Shown: piece after piece, positions 17,764-25,710 of the stretch | Numbering within the stretch: position 1 is the stretch's first letter | Layout: the number at the start of each line of letters is the position of its first letter | Origin: Prosthecomicrobium sp. N25 | Lineage (GTDB): Bacteria; Pseudomonadota; Alphaproteobacteria; Rhizobiales; Ancalomicrobiaceae | Reading direction: 5' to 3' | Assembly (NCBI RefSeq): GCF_037203705.1 | Contig: NZ_JBBCAT010000003.1 | Coordinates: 1 to 64,000 of the forward strand | Length of the DNA stretch: 64,000 nt | The notes under the pieces: model-generated | The model's database searches: none | What the model was told of the DNA's origin: nothing | The model's input: only the letters and a program-made list of their open reading frames with translations | Translations under genes and position numbers: made by a program

Positions 17764-18003
17764 CTAGGAGCCCTTCTGGGCGTCCCACTTCTTGACGAAG
17801 TCCTTGGCGGCTGCCTCGGCGAAATCCGGGTTCGCCTCGTCGAGGGCCGCGGCAGCCGGACTGAGCTCAACCGTCATGGACTTGGCGTTGCCCTTCTTGT
17901 TTGTCCATTTCACGACGACCGAAGCGCCCTCTCTGCTTACGTGTGTCAGGTCCTTTCTGAACTTGAGCGCGTTCGCCTTGGCCTTGAACTTCTCCAGATC
18001 CAT
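17764..18003 (-). CDS. Small basic protein of unknown function
   Basis: Protein of 79 residues starting MDLEKFKAKANALKFRKDLT. It is rich in Lys and Ala, with a central strand-like segment (ASVVVKWTNKKGNAKSMTVEL) and a helical C-terminal half ending KKWDAQKGS. A very strong Shine-Dalgarno sequence, GAGGAGG, precedes the ATG at 18003 and fixes the start. No family is recognised; no membrane segment or signal peptide is present. Confidence 0.65.
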   Translation of the reverse strand: MDLEKFKAKANALKFRKDLTHVSREGASVVVKWTNKKGNAKSMTVELSPAAAALDEANPDFAEAAAKDFVKKWDAQKGS

Positions 18004-18219
18004 GGGGGAACCTCCTCTTTCTATGCTTGGTTCGATCGAAATGTTAGTGACTGTGGGCAGACTTGGCAATCCGCGCGTCCCAGCGGCGTTGGGCCGACCC
18101 ATGAGGCCGCGGGCCGCGTTTTCGCACCACCCGACAACCCCCCTCCCTTCCGTCCGCCGCCGCATCGCAGCACCCCGGCCACGCTTGCTCCCGCGAACGG
18201 GAACGGTATAGTCCGGCCC

Positions 18220-18621
18220 ATGCTCCGTCCGTTGCGAACATGGCTGCTCGCGCTTCTGGCCGCCGCCGTCCTGGCGGTCCTGGCGGGCACACCCGCATCG
18301 GCGGGAATGGGGCCGGGCCACCACCACTCGCATGTGGGCGCGGACGGGCACGGCGACGGGACGTCCGCCGCGCAGTGGTCGCTCCCGGCCGACCCGATCG
18401 GGCACGGCAGCGCCGAACACAGGTCCGGCACGGACAGCTGCCCGTCCTCCGGCCACGGCGACGACGGCGCGTGCTGCGGAGTCGCCTGCCATGCCATGGC
18501 GGCCGTCACTCCCGAAGTCGTGCCGCAGGCCCCCGTCTTCGGCCGTCTTCGGCCTGCCAGGCCGGGGGCAGCGCATGTTCCGGGGCCCGTAGACCTCCTC
18601 GAAAGGCCACCGCGAGCCTGA
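18220..18621 (+). CDS. Secreted His/Cys-rich protein, probable copper-associated
   Basis: Protein of 133 residues with a signal peptide (MLRPLRTWLLALLAAAVLAV, cleavage after ASA near residue 28). The mature part has HHHSHVGADGHGDG and GHGDDGACCGVACHAM, giving many His and four Cys for metal binding. Similar short periplasmic proteins are often found ahead of copper-efflux genes. It is the first gene of a plus-strand run with a lipoprotein, TolC-like factor, multicopper oxidase, cupredoxin and CusF-like gene, so copper binding in the periplasm is likely (inference). Confidence 0.6.
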   Translation: MLRPLRTWLLALLAAAVLAVLAGTPASAGMGPGHHHSHVGADGHGDGTSAAQWSLPADPIGHGSAEHRSGTDSCPSSGHGDDGACCGVACHAMAAVTPEVVPQAPVFGRLRPARPGAAHVPGPVDLLERPPRA

Positions 18622-18748
18622 GCGCGGATCGGGCCGCCGGCATGCTCCGGCGGCGCGCCAGGCCGTGACCGCGCGGCCGTCTCCCGCCCCTTCCGGCATC
18701 GTCCGCACCGCCGCCGCGTGGCGGTCCCTCGTCCTTGCGAGATCCCCC

Positions 18749-18967
18749 ATGAGAATCGTCCTGGCGACCGGGGCAGCCTTGGTGCTGTCCGCGTGCGCGC
18801 CGCCGCCCGTCGTCACTGTCGGGCCCGACCCGGCCGATCCGGCCGTCCAGGTGCGCGCCACCACCTATCGGCCGGTGCTCGCGGGCACCGGCACCTTCGG
18901 ACCGGTCGAGCCCAAGCCCTGGGCCGCGACCAACGAGGCCGTCGGGCCGAGAGGGAAGGGTCCATGA
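18749..18967 (+). CDS. Small lipoprotein in copper operon
   Basis: Lipoprotein of 72 residues: MRIVLATGAALVLSACAPPP gives a signal peptide with lipobox LSAC and acylated Cys at about residue 16. The mature part is short and Pro-rich, with no recognised domain. An upstream in-frame start at 18665 is possible but would bury the signal peptide. Its stop overlaps the TolC-like gene start (ATGA at 18964), so it belongs to the copper operon. Confidence 0.6.
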   Translation: MRIVLATGAALVLSACAPPPVVTVGPDPADPAVQVRATTYRPVLAGTGTFGPVEPKPWAATNEAVGPRGKGP

Positions 18968-20388
18968 CGCTCCGCCTCCTGGCCGCCGCGGCGCTTGCCG
19001 TCCTCCTGACCGGCTGCGCGAGCTTCACGCCCGACGGAGGCATGGCCCCCGTCCTCTCGGCGGCGAGCCTCGACCTCCGACAGGAGACCCTGAAGATCGA
19101 CAGCCCCGAGAAGGCCGCCGCCGCGCAGGCCCGGGTCCGCGATCTCCTGGCCAAGCCGCTCGACCCCGACGGCGCCGTCCGGGTCGCGCTCCTCAACAAC
19201 CGCAACCTCCAGGCCGAATACAACGCGCTCGGCATCGCGGAGGCCGACTATGTCGCCTCGACCCTGCCCGAGAGCCCGACCGTCACCTTCGAACGGGTGA
19301 CCGCCGCCGGGATCCTGGACATCGAGCGGCGGCTGATCGCCGACCTGCTGTCGCTCGCGACCCTGCCCGCCCGCCGCGAGATCGGCGAGAAGCGCTTCGA
19401 GGCCGCCCGGTTCCGCGCCATCGAGGCGACGTTCCGGACCGCCGCCGAGACCCGCCGCGCCTGGTATCGGGCGGTCGCCGCCACCCAGGCGGTGTCCTTC
19501 CTGGAACAGGCGCGGCTCTCCGCCGAAGCCGCCGCGGAACTGACCACCAAACTCGGCGAGGCCGGATCGTCGAGCAAGCTCGACCAGGCCCGGGCGGCGG
19601 CCTTCCATGCCGAGATCTCCAACGACCTGGCCCGGGCGCGGCTTCGCGCGGTCACCGAGCGTGAGGCACTCACCCGGCGGCTCGGCCTCTGGGGCGCGGA
19701 CACGGGCTACCGCCTTCCGACTCGCCTGCCGCCCCTGCCGAAAGCGGTCGAGACGTCGACCGAACTGGAGGCCCGCGCCGTCCTGCATCGGGTCGACCTG
19801 ACGGCCGACCGGCTGGAGCTCGCGGCCCTCGCCCGGTCGCTCGGGCTCACGGAGGCGACCCGCTTCGTCTCGGCGGTCGAACTCGCCGGCATCTCGGCAA
19901 CCGAATGGGAGAAGGACGGGCCGGACACCCACCGCACGCGCCGACGCGGCTTCGAGCTGGAGGCGACCATCCCGATCTTCGATCTCGGGGAGACCTCCGT
20001 GCGGCGCGCCCGCGAGACCTACATGCAGGCGGTCAACAGGCTCGCCGCCAAGGCGGTCGAGGTCCGCTCCGAGGCGCGCGCCGGCTATGCCGCCTACCGG
20101 GCCTCCTACGACATCGCCCGGGCCTACCAGACCCGCATCCTGCCGTTGCGCCGGATCGTCGGCGAGCAGGCCGTGCTCGAGTACAACGGCATGCTCAAGG
20201 ACGTCTTCACCCTGCTGACGACCGCGCGCGAGAGCGCGGCGTCCAACCTGGCCGCCATCGAGGCGAAGCGCGACTTCTTCATCGCGGCCGTCGACTTCCA
20301 ATCCGCCCTGATCGGCGGCGGCGCGGGCTCCGGCTCGCCCGCCGCTCCCTCCGCCGCCCCGGCCGAGGCCGGCGGCGAAGGCCATTGA
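18964..20388 (+). CDS. TolC-family outer-membrane efflux lipoprotein
   Basis: Protein of 474 residues. The N-terminus MTLRLLAAAALAVLLTGCAS has lipobox LLTGC. The rest is strongly helical with the two-fold pattern of TolC/OEP proteins (NNRNLQAEYNALGIAEAD in the first half; RRARETYMQAVNRLAAKAVEVRSEARAGY in the second). It probably forms an outer-membrane channel or a related coiled-coil component of copper handling. No RND pump or adaptor gene lies beside it; instead multicopper oxidase and copper-carrier genes follow, a pattern seen in copper-tolerance loci. A short 11-base gap separates it from the oxidase gene. Confidence 0.88.
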   Translation: MTLRLLAAAALAVLLTGCASFTPDGGMAPVLSAASLDLRQETLKIDSPEKAAAAQARVRDLLAKPLDPDGAVRVALLNNRNLQAEYNALGIAEADYVASTLPESPTVTFERVTAAGILDIERRLIADLLSLATLPARREIGEKRFEAARFRAIEATFRTAAETRRAWYRAVAATQAVSFLEQARLSAEAAAELTTKLGEAGSSSKLDQARAAAFHAEISNDLARARLRAVTEREALTRRLGLWGADTGYRLPTRLPPLPKAVETSTELEARAVLHRVDLTADRLELAALARSLGLTEATRFVSAVELAGISATEWEKDGPDTHRTRRRGFELEATIPIFDLGETSVRRARETYMQAVNRLAAKAVEVRSEARAGYAAYRASYDIARAYQTRILPLRRIVGEQAVLEYNGMLKDVFTLLTTARESAASNLAAIEAKRDFFIAAVDFQSALIGGGAGSGSPAAPSAAPAEAGGEGH

Positions 20389-20399
20389 AGGAGCACGTC

Positions 20400-21806
20400 A
20401 TGACGCTCTCCCGTCGATCTCTCCTCGGCGCCGGCGGCGCCGCCGCCGCCCTCGTGAGCGCGGCCGCGGTCTCCGGCCGCGCCCAGGCCGCCTCCATCCC
20501 CGAGGCTCCGACCATGAAGGAGCCGACCATGCAGCCGCCTCTGCGGCCATCCAGCGGGCCGGACTACCAGCCCGTGGTCACCCTCAACGGCTGGACTCTG
20601 CCTTGGCGGCAGAACGGCGACTGGAAGGAGTTCCATCTCGTCGCCGAGCCGGTCACGCGCGAGATCGCGCCCGGCATGGTCGCCCATCTCTGGGGCTACA
20701 ACGGCCAGTCCCCGGGGCCGACCATCGAGGCGGTCGAGGGCGACAAGGTCCGGATCTTCGTCACCAACAAGCTGCCCGAGCACACGACGGTGCACTGGCA
20801 CGGCCAGCTCCTGCCCTGCGGCATGGACGGCGTCGGCGGCCTGACCCAGCCCCACATCAAGCCGGGCAAGACCTTCGTGTACGAGTTCCAGCTCCAGAAG
20901 AGCGGGACCTTCATGTATCACCCGCACGCCGACGAGATGGTCCAGATGGCCATGGGCATGATGGGCTTCTTCGTAGTCCACCCGAAGGACCCGGCCTTCA
21001 TGCGCGTCGACCGCGACTTCGTGTTCCTGCTGAACGCCTACGACATCACGCCCGGCACCTACGTGCCCCGGGTCAACACCATGACGGACTTCAACCTCTG
21101 GACCTGGAACAGCCGGGCCTTCCCGGGCATCGATCACCTGGTCTGCGCCAAGGGGGACCGGGTACGCGTGCGGGTCGGCAACCTGACCATGACCAACCAC
21201 CCGATCCACATGCACGGCTACCACTTCGAGGTGACCGGCACCGACGGCGGCTGGGTGCGGCCCGAGGCGCGCTGGCCGGAGGTGACCATCGACATCCCGG
21301 TCGGCGCCATGCGGGCCTACGAGTTCGACGCCGTCCACGAGGGCGACTGGGCGATCCATTGCCACAAGTCGCATCACACGATGAACGCCATGGGCCACGA
21401 CGTGAAGACCTGGATCGGCGTCGACAAGCGCGAGATCGCCAAGAAGATCCGCAAGCTCGTGCCGGACTACATGCCCATGGGCTCGACCGGCATGGCCGAG
21501 ATGGGCGCGATGGAGATGCCGCTTCCCGACAATACGCTCCCCATGATGACCGGCTTCGCCCAGTTCGGGCCCGTGGAGATGGGCGGCATGTTCTCGGTCG
21601 TGAAGGTCCGCGAGGGCATCGCCCGGGACGACTACAAGGACCCGGGCTGGTTCAAGCATCCGCCCGGCACCGTCGCGTACGAGTGGACGGGCGACCCGAA
21701 GCCCGCCGCCAGCGCTCCCCCCGCCAAGGTCGTGCCGGGCCGGACCGCCGAGGTGACGGTCGTCAAGCCGGGCAATACCAAGCCGAAGGCCGGCCATCAG
21801 CATTGA
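20400..21806 (+). CDS. Multicopper oxidase, CopA-like
   Basis: Periplasmic oxidase of 468 residues that probably oxidises Cu(I) to Cu(II). A Tat signal (LSRRSLLGAGGAAAALVSA) opens the protein. All copper motifs are present: HWHG (about residue 131), HPHADE, HPIHMHGYHF and HCHKSHHTMNAMGH with the type-1 Cys. It is shorter than classic CopA (about 600 residues), with two visible cupredoxin domains and a Met-rich stretch (MPMGSTGMAEMGAMEMP, about residues 360-376) that may bind Cu(I). It lies between the TolC-like and cupredoxin genes in one operon. Confidence 0.92.
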   Translation: MTLSRRSLLGAGGAAAALVSAAAVSGRAQAASIPEAPTMKEPTMQPPLRPSSGPDYQPVVTLNGWTLPWRQNGDWKEFHLVAEPVTREIAPGMVAHLWGYNGQSPGPTIEAVEGDKVRIFVTNKLPEHTTVHWHGQLLPCGMDGVGGLTQPHIKPGKTFVYEFQLQKSGTFMYHPHADEMVQMAMGMMGFFVVHPKDPAFMRVDRDFVFLLNAYDITPGTYVPRVNTMTDFNLWTWNSRAFPGIDHLVCAKGDRVRVRVGNLTMTNHPIHMHGYHFEVTGTDGGWVRPEARWPEVTIDIPVGAMRAYEFDAVHEGDWAIHCHKSHHTMNAMGHDVKTWIGVDKREIAKKIRKLVPDYMPMGSTGMAEMGAMEMPLPDNTLPMMTGFAQFGPVEMGGMFSVVKVREGIARDDYKDPGWFKHPPGTVAYEWTGDPKPAASAPPAKVVPGRTAEVTVVKPGNTKPKAGHQH

Positions 21807-21819
21807 AGGAGATCGAACA

Positions 21820-22323
21820 ATGAGATCGACGGTCCTCGCGCTCGCCATCCTGGCGGGCCTCGTCGCCGGCCCGGCGGCCGCGTCCCCCGGCGCCCCCGGA
21901 CACACCCACAGTCATGACGGCTATGCCTTCGGCGAGCCGGGCGACCCGAAGAAGCCCGCGCGCGTCGTCGAGGTGGTCGCCCGGGAGGTCGACGGCCGCA
22001 TGGCCTTCGAGCCGTCCCGGATCGAGGTGAAGCAGGGCGAGCGGATCCGCTTCCGCATCCGCAACGCCGGGCAACTCGCCCACGAATTCATGCTCGGCAC
22101 CCCGGCCGACAACGCCAAGCATGCCGCCCTCATGCAAAGATTCCCGGAGATGGAGCACGACGACCCGAACGGAACGTCCCTGCAGCCGGGCGCGACCGCG
22201 GAACTCGTCTGGACGTTCTCCAAGGCGGGGACGTTCGAGTTCGCCTGCCTGAAGCCCGGCCACTACGAGGCCGGCATGAACGGGCCCCTCGTGGTGGTGC
22301 CCGCCTCCTCGAAGAAGAAGTGA
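21820..22323 (+). CDS. Periplasmic cupredoxin-domain copper protein
   Basis: Protein of 167 residues with a signal peptide (about residues 1-21, cleavage after AAA) and a His-rich start (HTHSHDGYAF). The cupredoxin fold keeps a type-1 site: His in AHEFMLG and the C-terminal Cys-His-Met set CLKPGHYEAGM. EVDGRMAFEPSRIEVKQGERIRF is the family N-terminal strand pair. It may carry copper or electrons to the multicopper oxidase. The gene starts 13 bases after the oxidase stop with GAAGGAG as ribosome-binding site. Confidence 0.88.
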   Translation: MRSTVLALAILAGLVAGPAAASPGAPGHTHSHDGYAFGEPGDPKKPARVVEVVAREVDGRMAFEPSRIEVKQGERIRFRIRNAGQLAHEFMLGTPADNAKHAALMQRFPEMEHDDPNGTSLQPGATAELVWTFSKAGTFEFACLKPGHYEAGMNGPLVVVPASSKKK

Positions 22324-22338
22324 AGAAAGGATCCCACC

Positions 22339-22629
22339 ATGCTCGCGAAGTTCGCCTCCGCCGCCGCCCTGATCCTCGCCCTCTCGCAACCCGCCGCCGC
22401 CCAGGATTCGCTCGTCAACGGCCAGGTCACCAAGGTCGATCCCGGCGCCAAGAAGATCACCATCAAGCACGAGGAGATCAAGACGCTGGAGATGCCGCCG
22501 ATGACGATGGTGTTCCAGGTTGCCAACCCGGCCTTCCTGACCAAGGTCAAGGCCGGCGACAAGGTCAGGTTCAGCGCCGACCGAGTCAACGGCGCCCTGA
22601 CGGTCACGGCGATCGAAAAGGGGAAGTGA
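22339..22629 (+). CDS. CusF-like periplasmic copper chaperone
   Basis: Protein of 96 residues with a signal peptide (cleavage after AAAQ near residue 21) and one CusF-type OB-fold domain. GQVTKVDPGAKKITIKHEEI and LEMPPMTMVFQV are the family signature, the latter supplying Met ligands for Cu(I)/Ag(I). It is the last gene of the copper operon, 15 bases after the cupredoxin gene, and probably shuttles Cu(I) in the periplasm. Bases 22630-22724 separate it from the convergent cytochrome oxidase operon. Confidence 0.9.
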   Translation: MLAKFASAAALILALSQPAAAQDSLVNGQVTKVDPGAKKITIKHEEIKTLEMPPMTMVFQVANPAFLTKVKAGDKVRFSADRVNGALTVTAIEKGK

Positions 22630-22724
22630 CGGCCGGATCGGTCCCTTCGGGGCTCGCCGACCGGCCTCGGCGGCGAGACCTCGTCGGGACCGGTCAGGGG
22701 GCCCGGCCGCCATGCCGCGCTCGC

Positions 22725-22856
22725 CTAGAGGAGCCAGAAGACGACCGTGGCCAGAGCCAAGGCCAGGGCGGCGAGGCTTGGCACGATGACGGCCATCCCC
22801 GACGCGAAGGCCAGTCGAGCCACCCAATCGAAGGGACGATCGGAGTTCCGGCGCAT
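22725..22856 (-). CDS. Very small single-span membrane protein in cbb3 operon
   Basis: ORF of 43 codons: a basic, Trp-containing head (MRRNSDRPFDWVARLAF) followed by a long hydrophobic segment (about residues 16-43) ending VVFWLL. Its ATG overlaps the stop of the DUF2189 gene as TGATG, so translation is probably coupled. It is the last gene of the cytochrome oxidase operon. No family is recognised; small single-span proteins commonly assist oxidase assembly or stability, but that role is only inferred. Confidence 0.45.
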   Translation of the reverse strand: MRRNSDRPFDWVARLAFASGMAVIVPSLAALALALATVVFWLL

Positions 22857-23698
22857 CACAGGCCTCCGTCCGGTTCATCGGGACGGATCGGAGCCGCGAC
22901 GGCCTTGTAGGCGTGCCAGGTGGCATGACCCAGCAGCGGGAAGACGACGATCATCCCGAGGAGCCCGGTGGCGACGCAGAGGGCGAACAGGGCGAGCACG
23001 ATCGCTCCCCACGCGATCATGACCGGGAGGTTGTTCCAGACGAGCTTCATGCTGGTGCCCATGGCCGTGAGCGCATCGACGGGGCGGTCGAGCAGCATCG
23101 GCACGGCAAAGACGCTGATCGCGAACGCGAAGGCCGCGAACAGGCCGCCGATGGCGGTTCCGACCACGACCATGGTCCATCCATACGCGGTGCCGAACAG
23201 GATGCCGACGACGTGATCGAGGCCCGGGAAGGCCGTGACGCCGAAGAAGAGCGCCCACAGGAGCACCGCGGCCCGCGTCCACAGCAGCACGAGCAGGCAG
23301 AGGAGCAGGCCCGCGAAGAAGATCTGGGCACCGGCGCGCGGGCGGACGCGCACCATCGACCGGAAGCCGATGGCCCGTCCTTCGCCGAGCGTGCGGCTCT
23401 TCTCGTAGAGGCCGATCGCCAGGAAGGGCGCGACGATCAGGAATCCGGCGAGGGCCGGGAAGAGAATGTAGTCGCGCCCGAACGCCACGAGGGTCCAGAC
23501 GAACGCGACCGAAAGCACGAACACCGCGCCGCCATACGCGAGGCTGGGCATCGGGCCGGCCTTGAAGTCCTGCCAGCCCGCGGCGAGCCAGCGCAGACCC
23601 TCCAGCACGGGCAGATCCCGCTGGAGGCGAGGGTCGCGCGTCTCGCCGATGCCGGAGGTCTCGCTCAAGAGCCAGTAGGATCTGTCGGTCTCGCTCAC
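22856..23698 (-). CDS. DUF2189-family membrane protein
   Basis: Protein of 280 residues with a GTG start at 23698 behind AAGGAGGGGGAC. An N-terminal hydrophilic part (GETRDPRLQRDLPVLEGLRWLAAGWQDF) leads to about six membrane segments. The SLAYGGAVFVLS and PVDALTAMGTSMKLVWNNLPVM stretches are DUF2189 landmarks. The family often lies next to cytochrome oxidase genes in proteobacteria; its function is unknown. It follows the ccoP-linked small gene by 11 bases. Confidence 0.8.
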   Translation of the reverse strand: MSETDRSYWLLSETSGIGETRDPRLQRDLPVLEGLRWLAAGWQDFKAGPMPSLAYGGAVFVLSVAFVWTLVAFGRDYILFPALAGFLIVAPFLAIGLYEKSRTLGEGRAIGFRSMVRVRPRAGAQIFFAGLLLCLLVLLWTRAAVLLWALFFGVTAFPGLDHVVGILFGTAYGWTMVVVGTAIGGLFAAFAFAISVFAVPMLLDRPVDALTAMGTSMKLVWNNLPVMIAWGAIVLALFALCVATGLLGMIVVFPLLGHATWHAYKAVAAPIRPDEPDGGL

Positions 23699-23709
23699 GT
23701 CCCCCTCCT

Positions 23710-23901
23710 TCAGCACGCCGGCATGGCGGCGCGATAGCCTCGGCCGTCGTCCCTCGCCTTCAGATGGGCGACGCAATCCGGTTGCGAACGAACGGCGACA
23801 TAGACGAGATGCGCATGGGCGCCGACGACCAGCAGAGCCGACGCGAGGATCAGCCAGGGCAGCCAGCGTATGGGCGGACGGGCGCGCATGCGTTCGATCA
23901 T
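23710..23901 (-). CDS. Small membrane protein in cbb3 operon
   Basis: Protein of 63 residues with a basic N-terminus (MIERMRARPPIRWLPW), one membrane segment (about residues 12-35) and a polar C-terminal part holding two Cys (PDCVAHLK and the terminal AAMPAC). The ATG overlaps the ccoP stop (ATGA), so it is coupled to the oxidase genes. Orientation and two extracytoplasmic cysteines would suit a heme or copper assembly helper, but nothing proves it. Confidence 0.55.
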   Translation of the reverse strand: MIERMRARPPIRWLPWLILASALLVVGAHAHLVYVAVRSQPDCVAHLKARDDGRGYRAAMPAC

Positions 23902-24779
23902 GGCCGCTTGACGCCGAGGTCGTGGACGTAGAGCGCGAGGGCCCGGATCTCGGCCTTGGTCAGACGCTCGTCCCACGTCGGCATGTGGCCGCGACGCCCC
24001 CCGTGCACGGAGGCGATGATGGTGTCGAGCGTGCCGCCGTAGATCCAATAGGCGTCGGTCAGGTTCGGAGCCCCGACCTCCCGGTTGCCCTTCGCGTCGT
24101 CGCCGTGGCAGGGCGTGCAGGTGGTCGCGAACACCTCCTTGCCGGCCTCGATGGTGGCGACGGTCTGCGGCGTGGAGAAGTCCGGGTGCGTCAGCGAGTA
24201 GACGTAGGCGGCGACGTTGCGCACCTGGTCGCGGTCGAGCATCCTCTCGCGGCCGAAGGCCGGCATCTGCCCGACCCGGCTCTCGGGATGGGCGGTGTTG
24301 ACCCCAACCCTCAGGGTCTGTTCGATCAGGTCGGGCCCGCCGCCCCACAGCCAGTCGTCGTCCGTGAGATTGGGATAGTTGGTACCCCCTTTGGCATCCC
24401 GGCCATGGCAGGCCGCACAATTGTCGCCGAAGAGCTGGCGCCCGGTGCGCCGGACCGTGCGCATCAGAGCCTCGTCGGCGAGGAGGGAGTCGTAGGGCTC
24501 GGTCTCCAGCCGGGTCGTCCAGGAGGCGCGCTGCCGAAGGCCGTCGGCCAGCCGCGCCTCCACCGTCGTCTTCTGGTCGACCCCGAGGAGCCCCTTCGTG
24601 TAGGTCGTCCCGAGCGGCCAGGCCGGGACGACGAACCACCAGGCGATCGCCCAGAGATGCGTCACGATCAGGAAGATCAGGACGCCGCGGGGCACGGGCG
24701 TGTCCAGCTCCTTGATCCCGTTCCACTCGTGCCCGGTCGTCTCGCGGCCGGTGACCGGATCGCGCTCGTTCACCGCCAT
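23898..24779 (-). CDS. ccoP: cbb3-type cytochrome c oxidase subunit III (diheme)
   Basis: Membrane-anchored diheme cytochrome c of 293 residues that feeds electrons to the CcoN active site. The N-terminus has the ccoP signature (TGHEWNGIKELDTPVPRG) and one membrane helix (about residues 34-53). Two heme-c sites follow: CAACH and CTPCH, with axial Met in QMPAFG and HMPTWDERL. The start overlaps the ccoQ stop by ten bases. Also known as fixP in rhizobia. The oxidase works under low oxygen. Confidence 0.96.
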   Translation of the reverse strand: MAVNERDPVTGRETTGHEWNGIKELDTPVPRGVLIFLIVTHLWAIAWWFVVPAWPLGTTYTKGLLGVDQKTTVEARLADGLRQRASWTTRLETEPYDSLLADEALMRTVRRTGRQLFGDNCAACHGRDAKGGTNYPNLTDDDWLWGGGPDLIEQTLRVGVNTAHPESRVGQMPAFGRERMLDRDQVRNVAAYVYSLTHPDFSTPQTVATIEAGKEVFATTCTPCHGDDAKGNREVGAPNLTDAYWIYGGTLDTIIASVHGGRRGHMPTWDERLTKAEIRALALYVHDLGVKRP

Positions 24780-24943
24780 GGTTCGTCGTTCCGCTCGAGG
24801 ATGCTCGTCTTCGCCTGGCGGAACCGTTCTCGGTTCCTCGGCCAGAACGCGTAGGCGACGACGCAGAGGAAGAACCCCATCATGTAGAAGAGGCCCCAAC
24901 TCTTGGAGATGGCGACGAGCGTGTCGTGATCGAGGTCGGGCAT
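24770..24943 (-). CDS. ccoQ: cbb3-type oxidase small subunit
   Basis: Single-span subunit of 57 residues (FixQ/CcoQ): MPDLDHDTLVAISKSWGLF leads into one membrane helix (about residues 17-34), then the typical FWPRNRERFRQAKTSIL. It stabilises the cbb3 complex. It sits between ccoO (11 bases upstream) and ccoP (10-base overlap), the standard order. Confidence 0.9.
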   Translation of the reverse strand: MPDLDHDTLVAISKSWGLFYMMGFFLCVVAYAFWPRNRERFRQAKTSILERNDEPWR

Positions 24944-24954
24944 GCCGTTCTGCC

Positions 24955-25707
24955 TCAGTTCTTCGGGTCGGGCTTCCGCTCGGGGGCGTTCGTGTTCTTG
25001 TAGGCGGCGCCCGTCAGCCGCCCCAGGACCTGGAGATAGGCGACGAGGGCATCCATCTCGGTGACCTGGGTCGTCACGCCGTCGAAGGCGCTCACCTGCG
25101 TCTCCTCGCCATAGCGCTTGACGACGGCGCTCGCGTAGTCGGTCTCGGGGGTGGCCTGCCCGAAGGCATCCCGGGCGGCATTCTTCACCATGTCGTCGGT
25201 GTAGGGCACGCCCAAGGCCCGCTGAGCGGCCAGGTGCAAGGACAGGTCGTCCGTCCTGAGGGGCGTTCGGGCGAGCCAGCGGTAGGCCGGCATGTTGGAT
25301 TCCGGCACCACGTCGCGCGGGTTCGTGAGATGGGCGACGTGCCACAGGTCCGAGTATTTCCCCCCGATGCGGGCGAGGTCTGGACCTGTCCGCTTGGACC
25401 CCCACAGCATCGGCCGGTCGTATTTCGATTCGACGGCGAGCGAATAGGGGCCGTAGCGCTCCACTTCGTCCTGCAGCGTGCGGATCATCTGGCTGTGACA
25501 CGAGTAGCAGCCCTCGCGGACGTAGATGTTCCGACCCGCGAGTTCGAGAGGCGTGTAGACCCGCATGTCCGGTGCCGGCTCGACCGTCTCGTGGATGGTG
25601 AACAGGGGGGCGATCTCGACGATGCCGCCCACGCTCGCGGCGGCGAGGATCGCGACCACGAAGCCGATGGCGGAGCGCTCGAGTTTGCGGTGCAACAGTT
25701 CGGGCAT
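24955..25707 (-). CDS. ccoO: cbb3-type oxidase monoheme subunit II
   Basis: Membrane-bound cytochrome c of 250 residues. One N-terminal helix (about residues 13-33) is followed by the heme-c site CYSCH with the typical GRNIYVREGCYSCHSQMIR context, and SNMPAYRWLAR gives the axial Met. Three bases separate it from the ccoN stop. It passes electrons from ccoP to ccoN at the periplasmic face. Also called fixO. Confidence 0.96.
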   Translation of the reverse strand: MPELLHRKLERSAIGFVVAILAAASVGGIVEIAPLFTIHETVEPAPDMRVYTPLELAGRNIYVREGCYSCHSQMIRTLQDEVERYGPYSLAVESKYDRPMLWGSKRTGPDLARIGGKYSDLWHVAHLTNPRDVVPESNMPAYRWLARTPLRTDDLSLHLAAQRALGVPYTDDMVKNAARDAFGQATPETDYASAVVKRYGEETQVSAFDGVTTQVTEMDALVAYLQVLGRLTGAAYKNTNAPERKPDPKN

Positions 25708-25710
25708 GCG

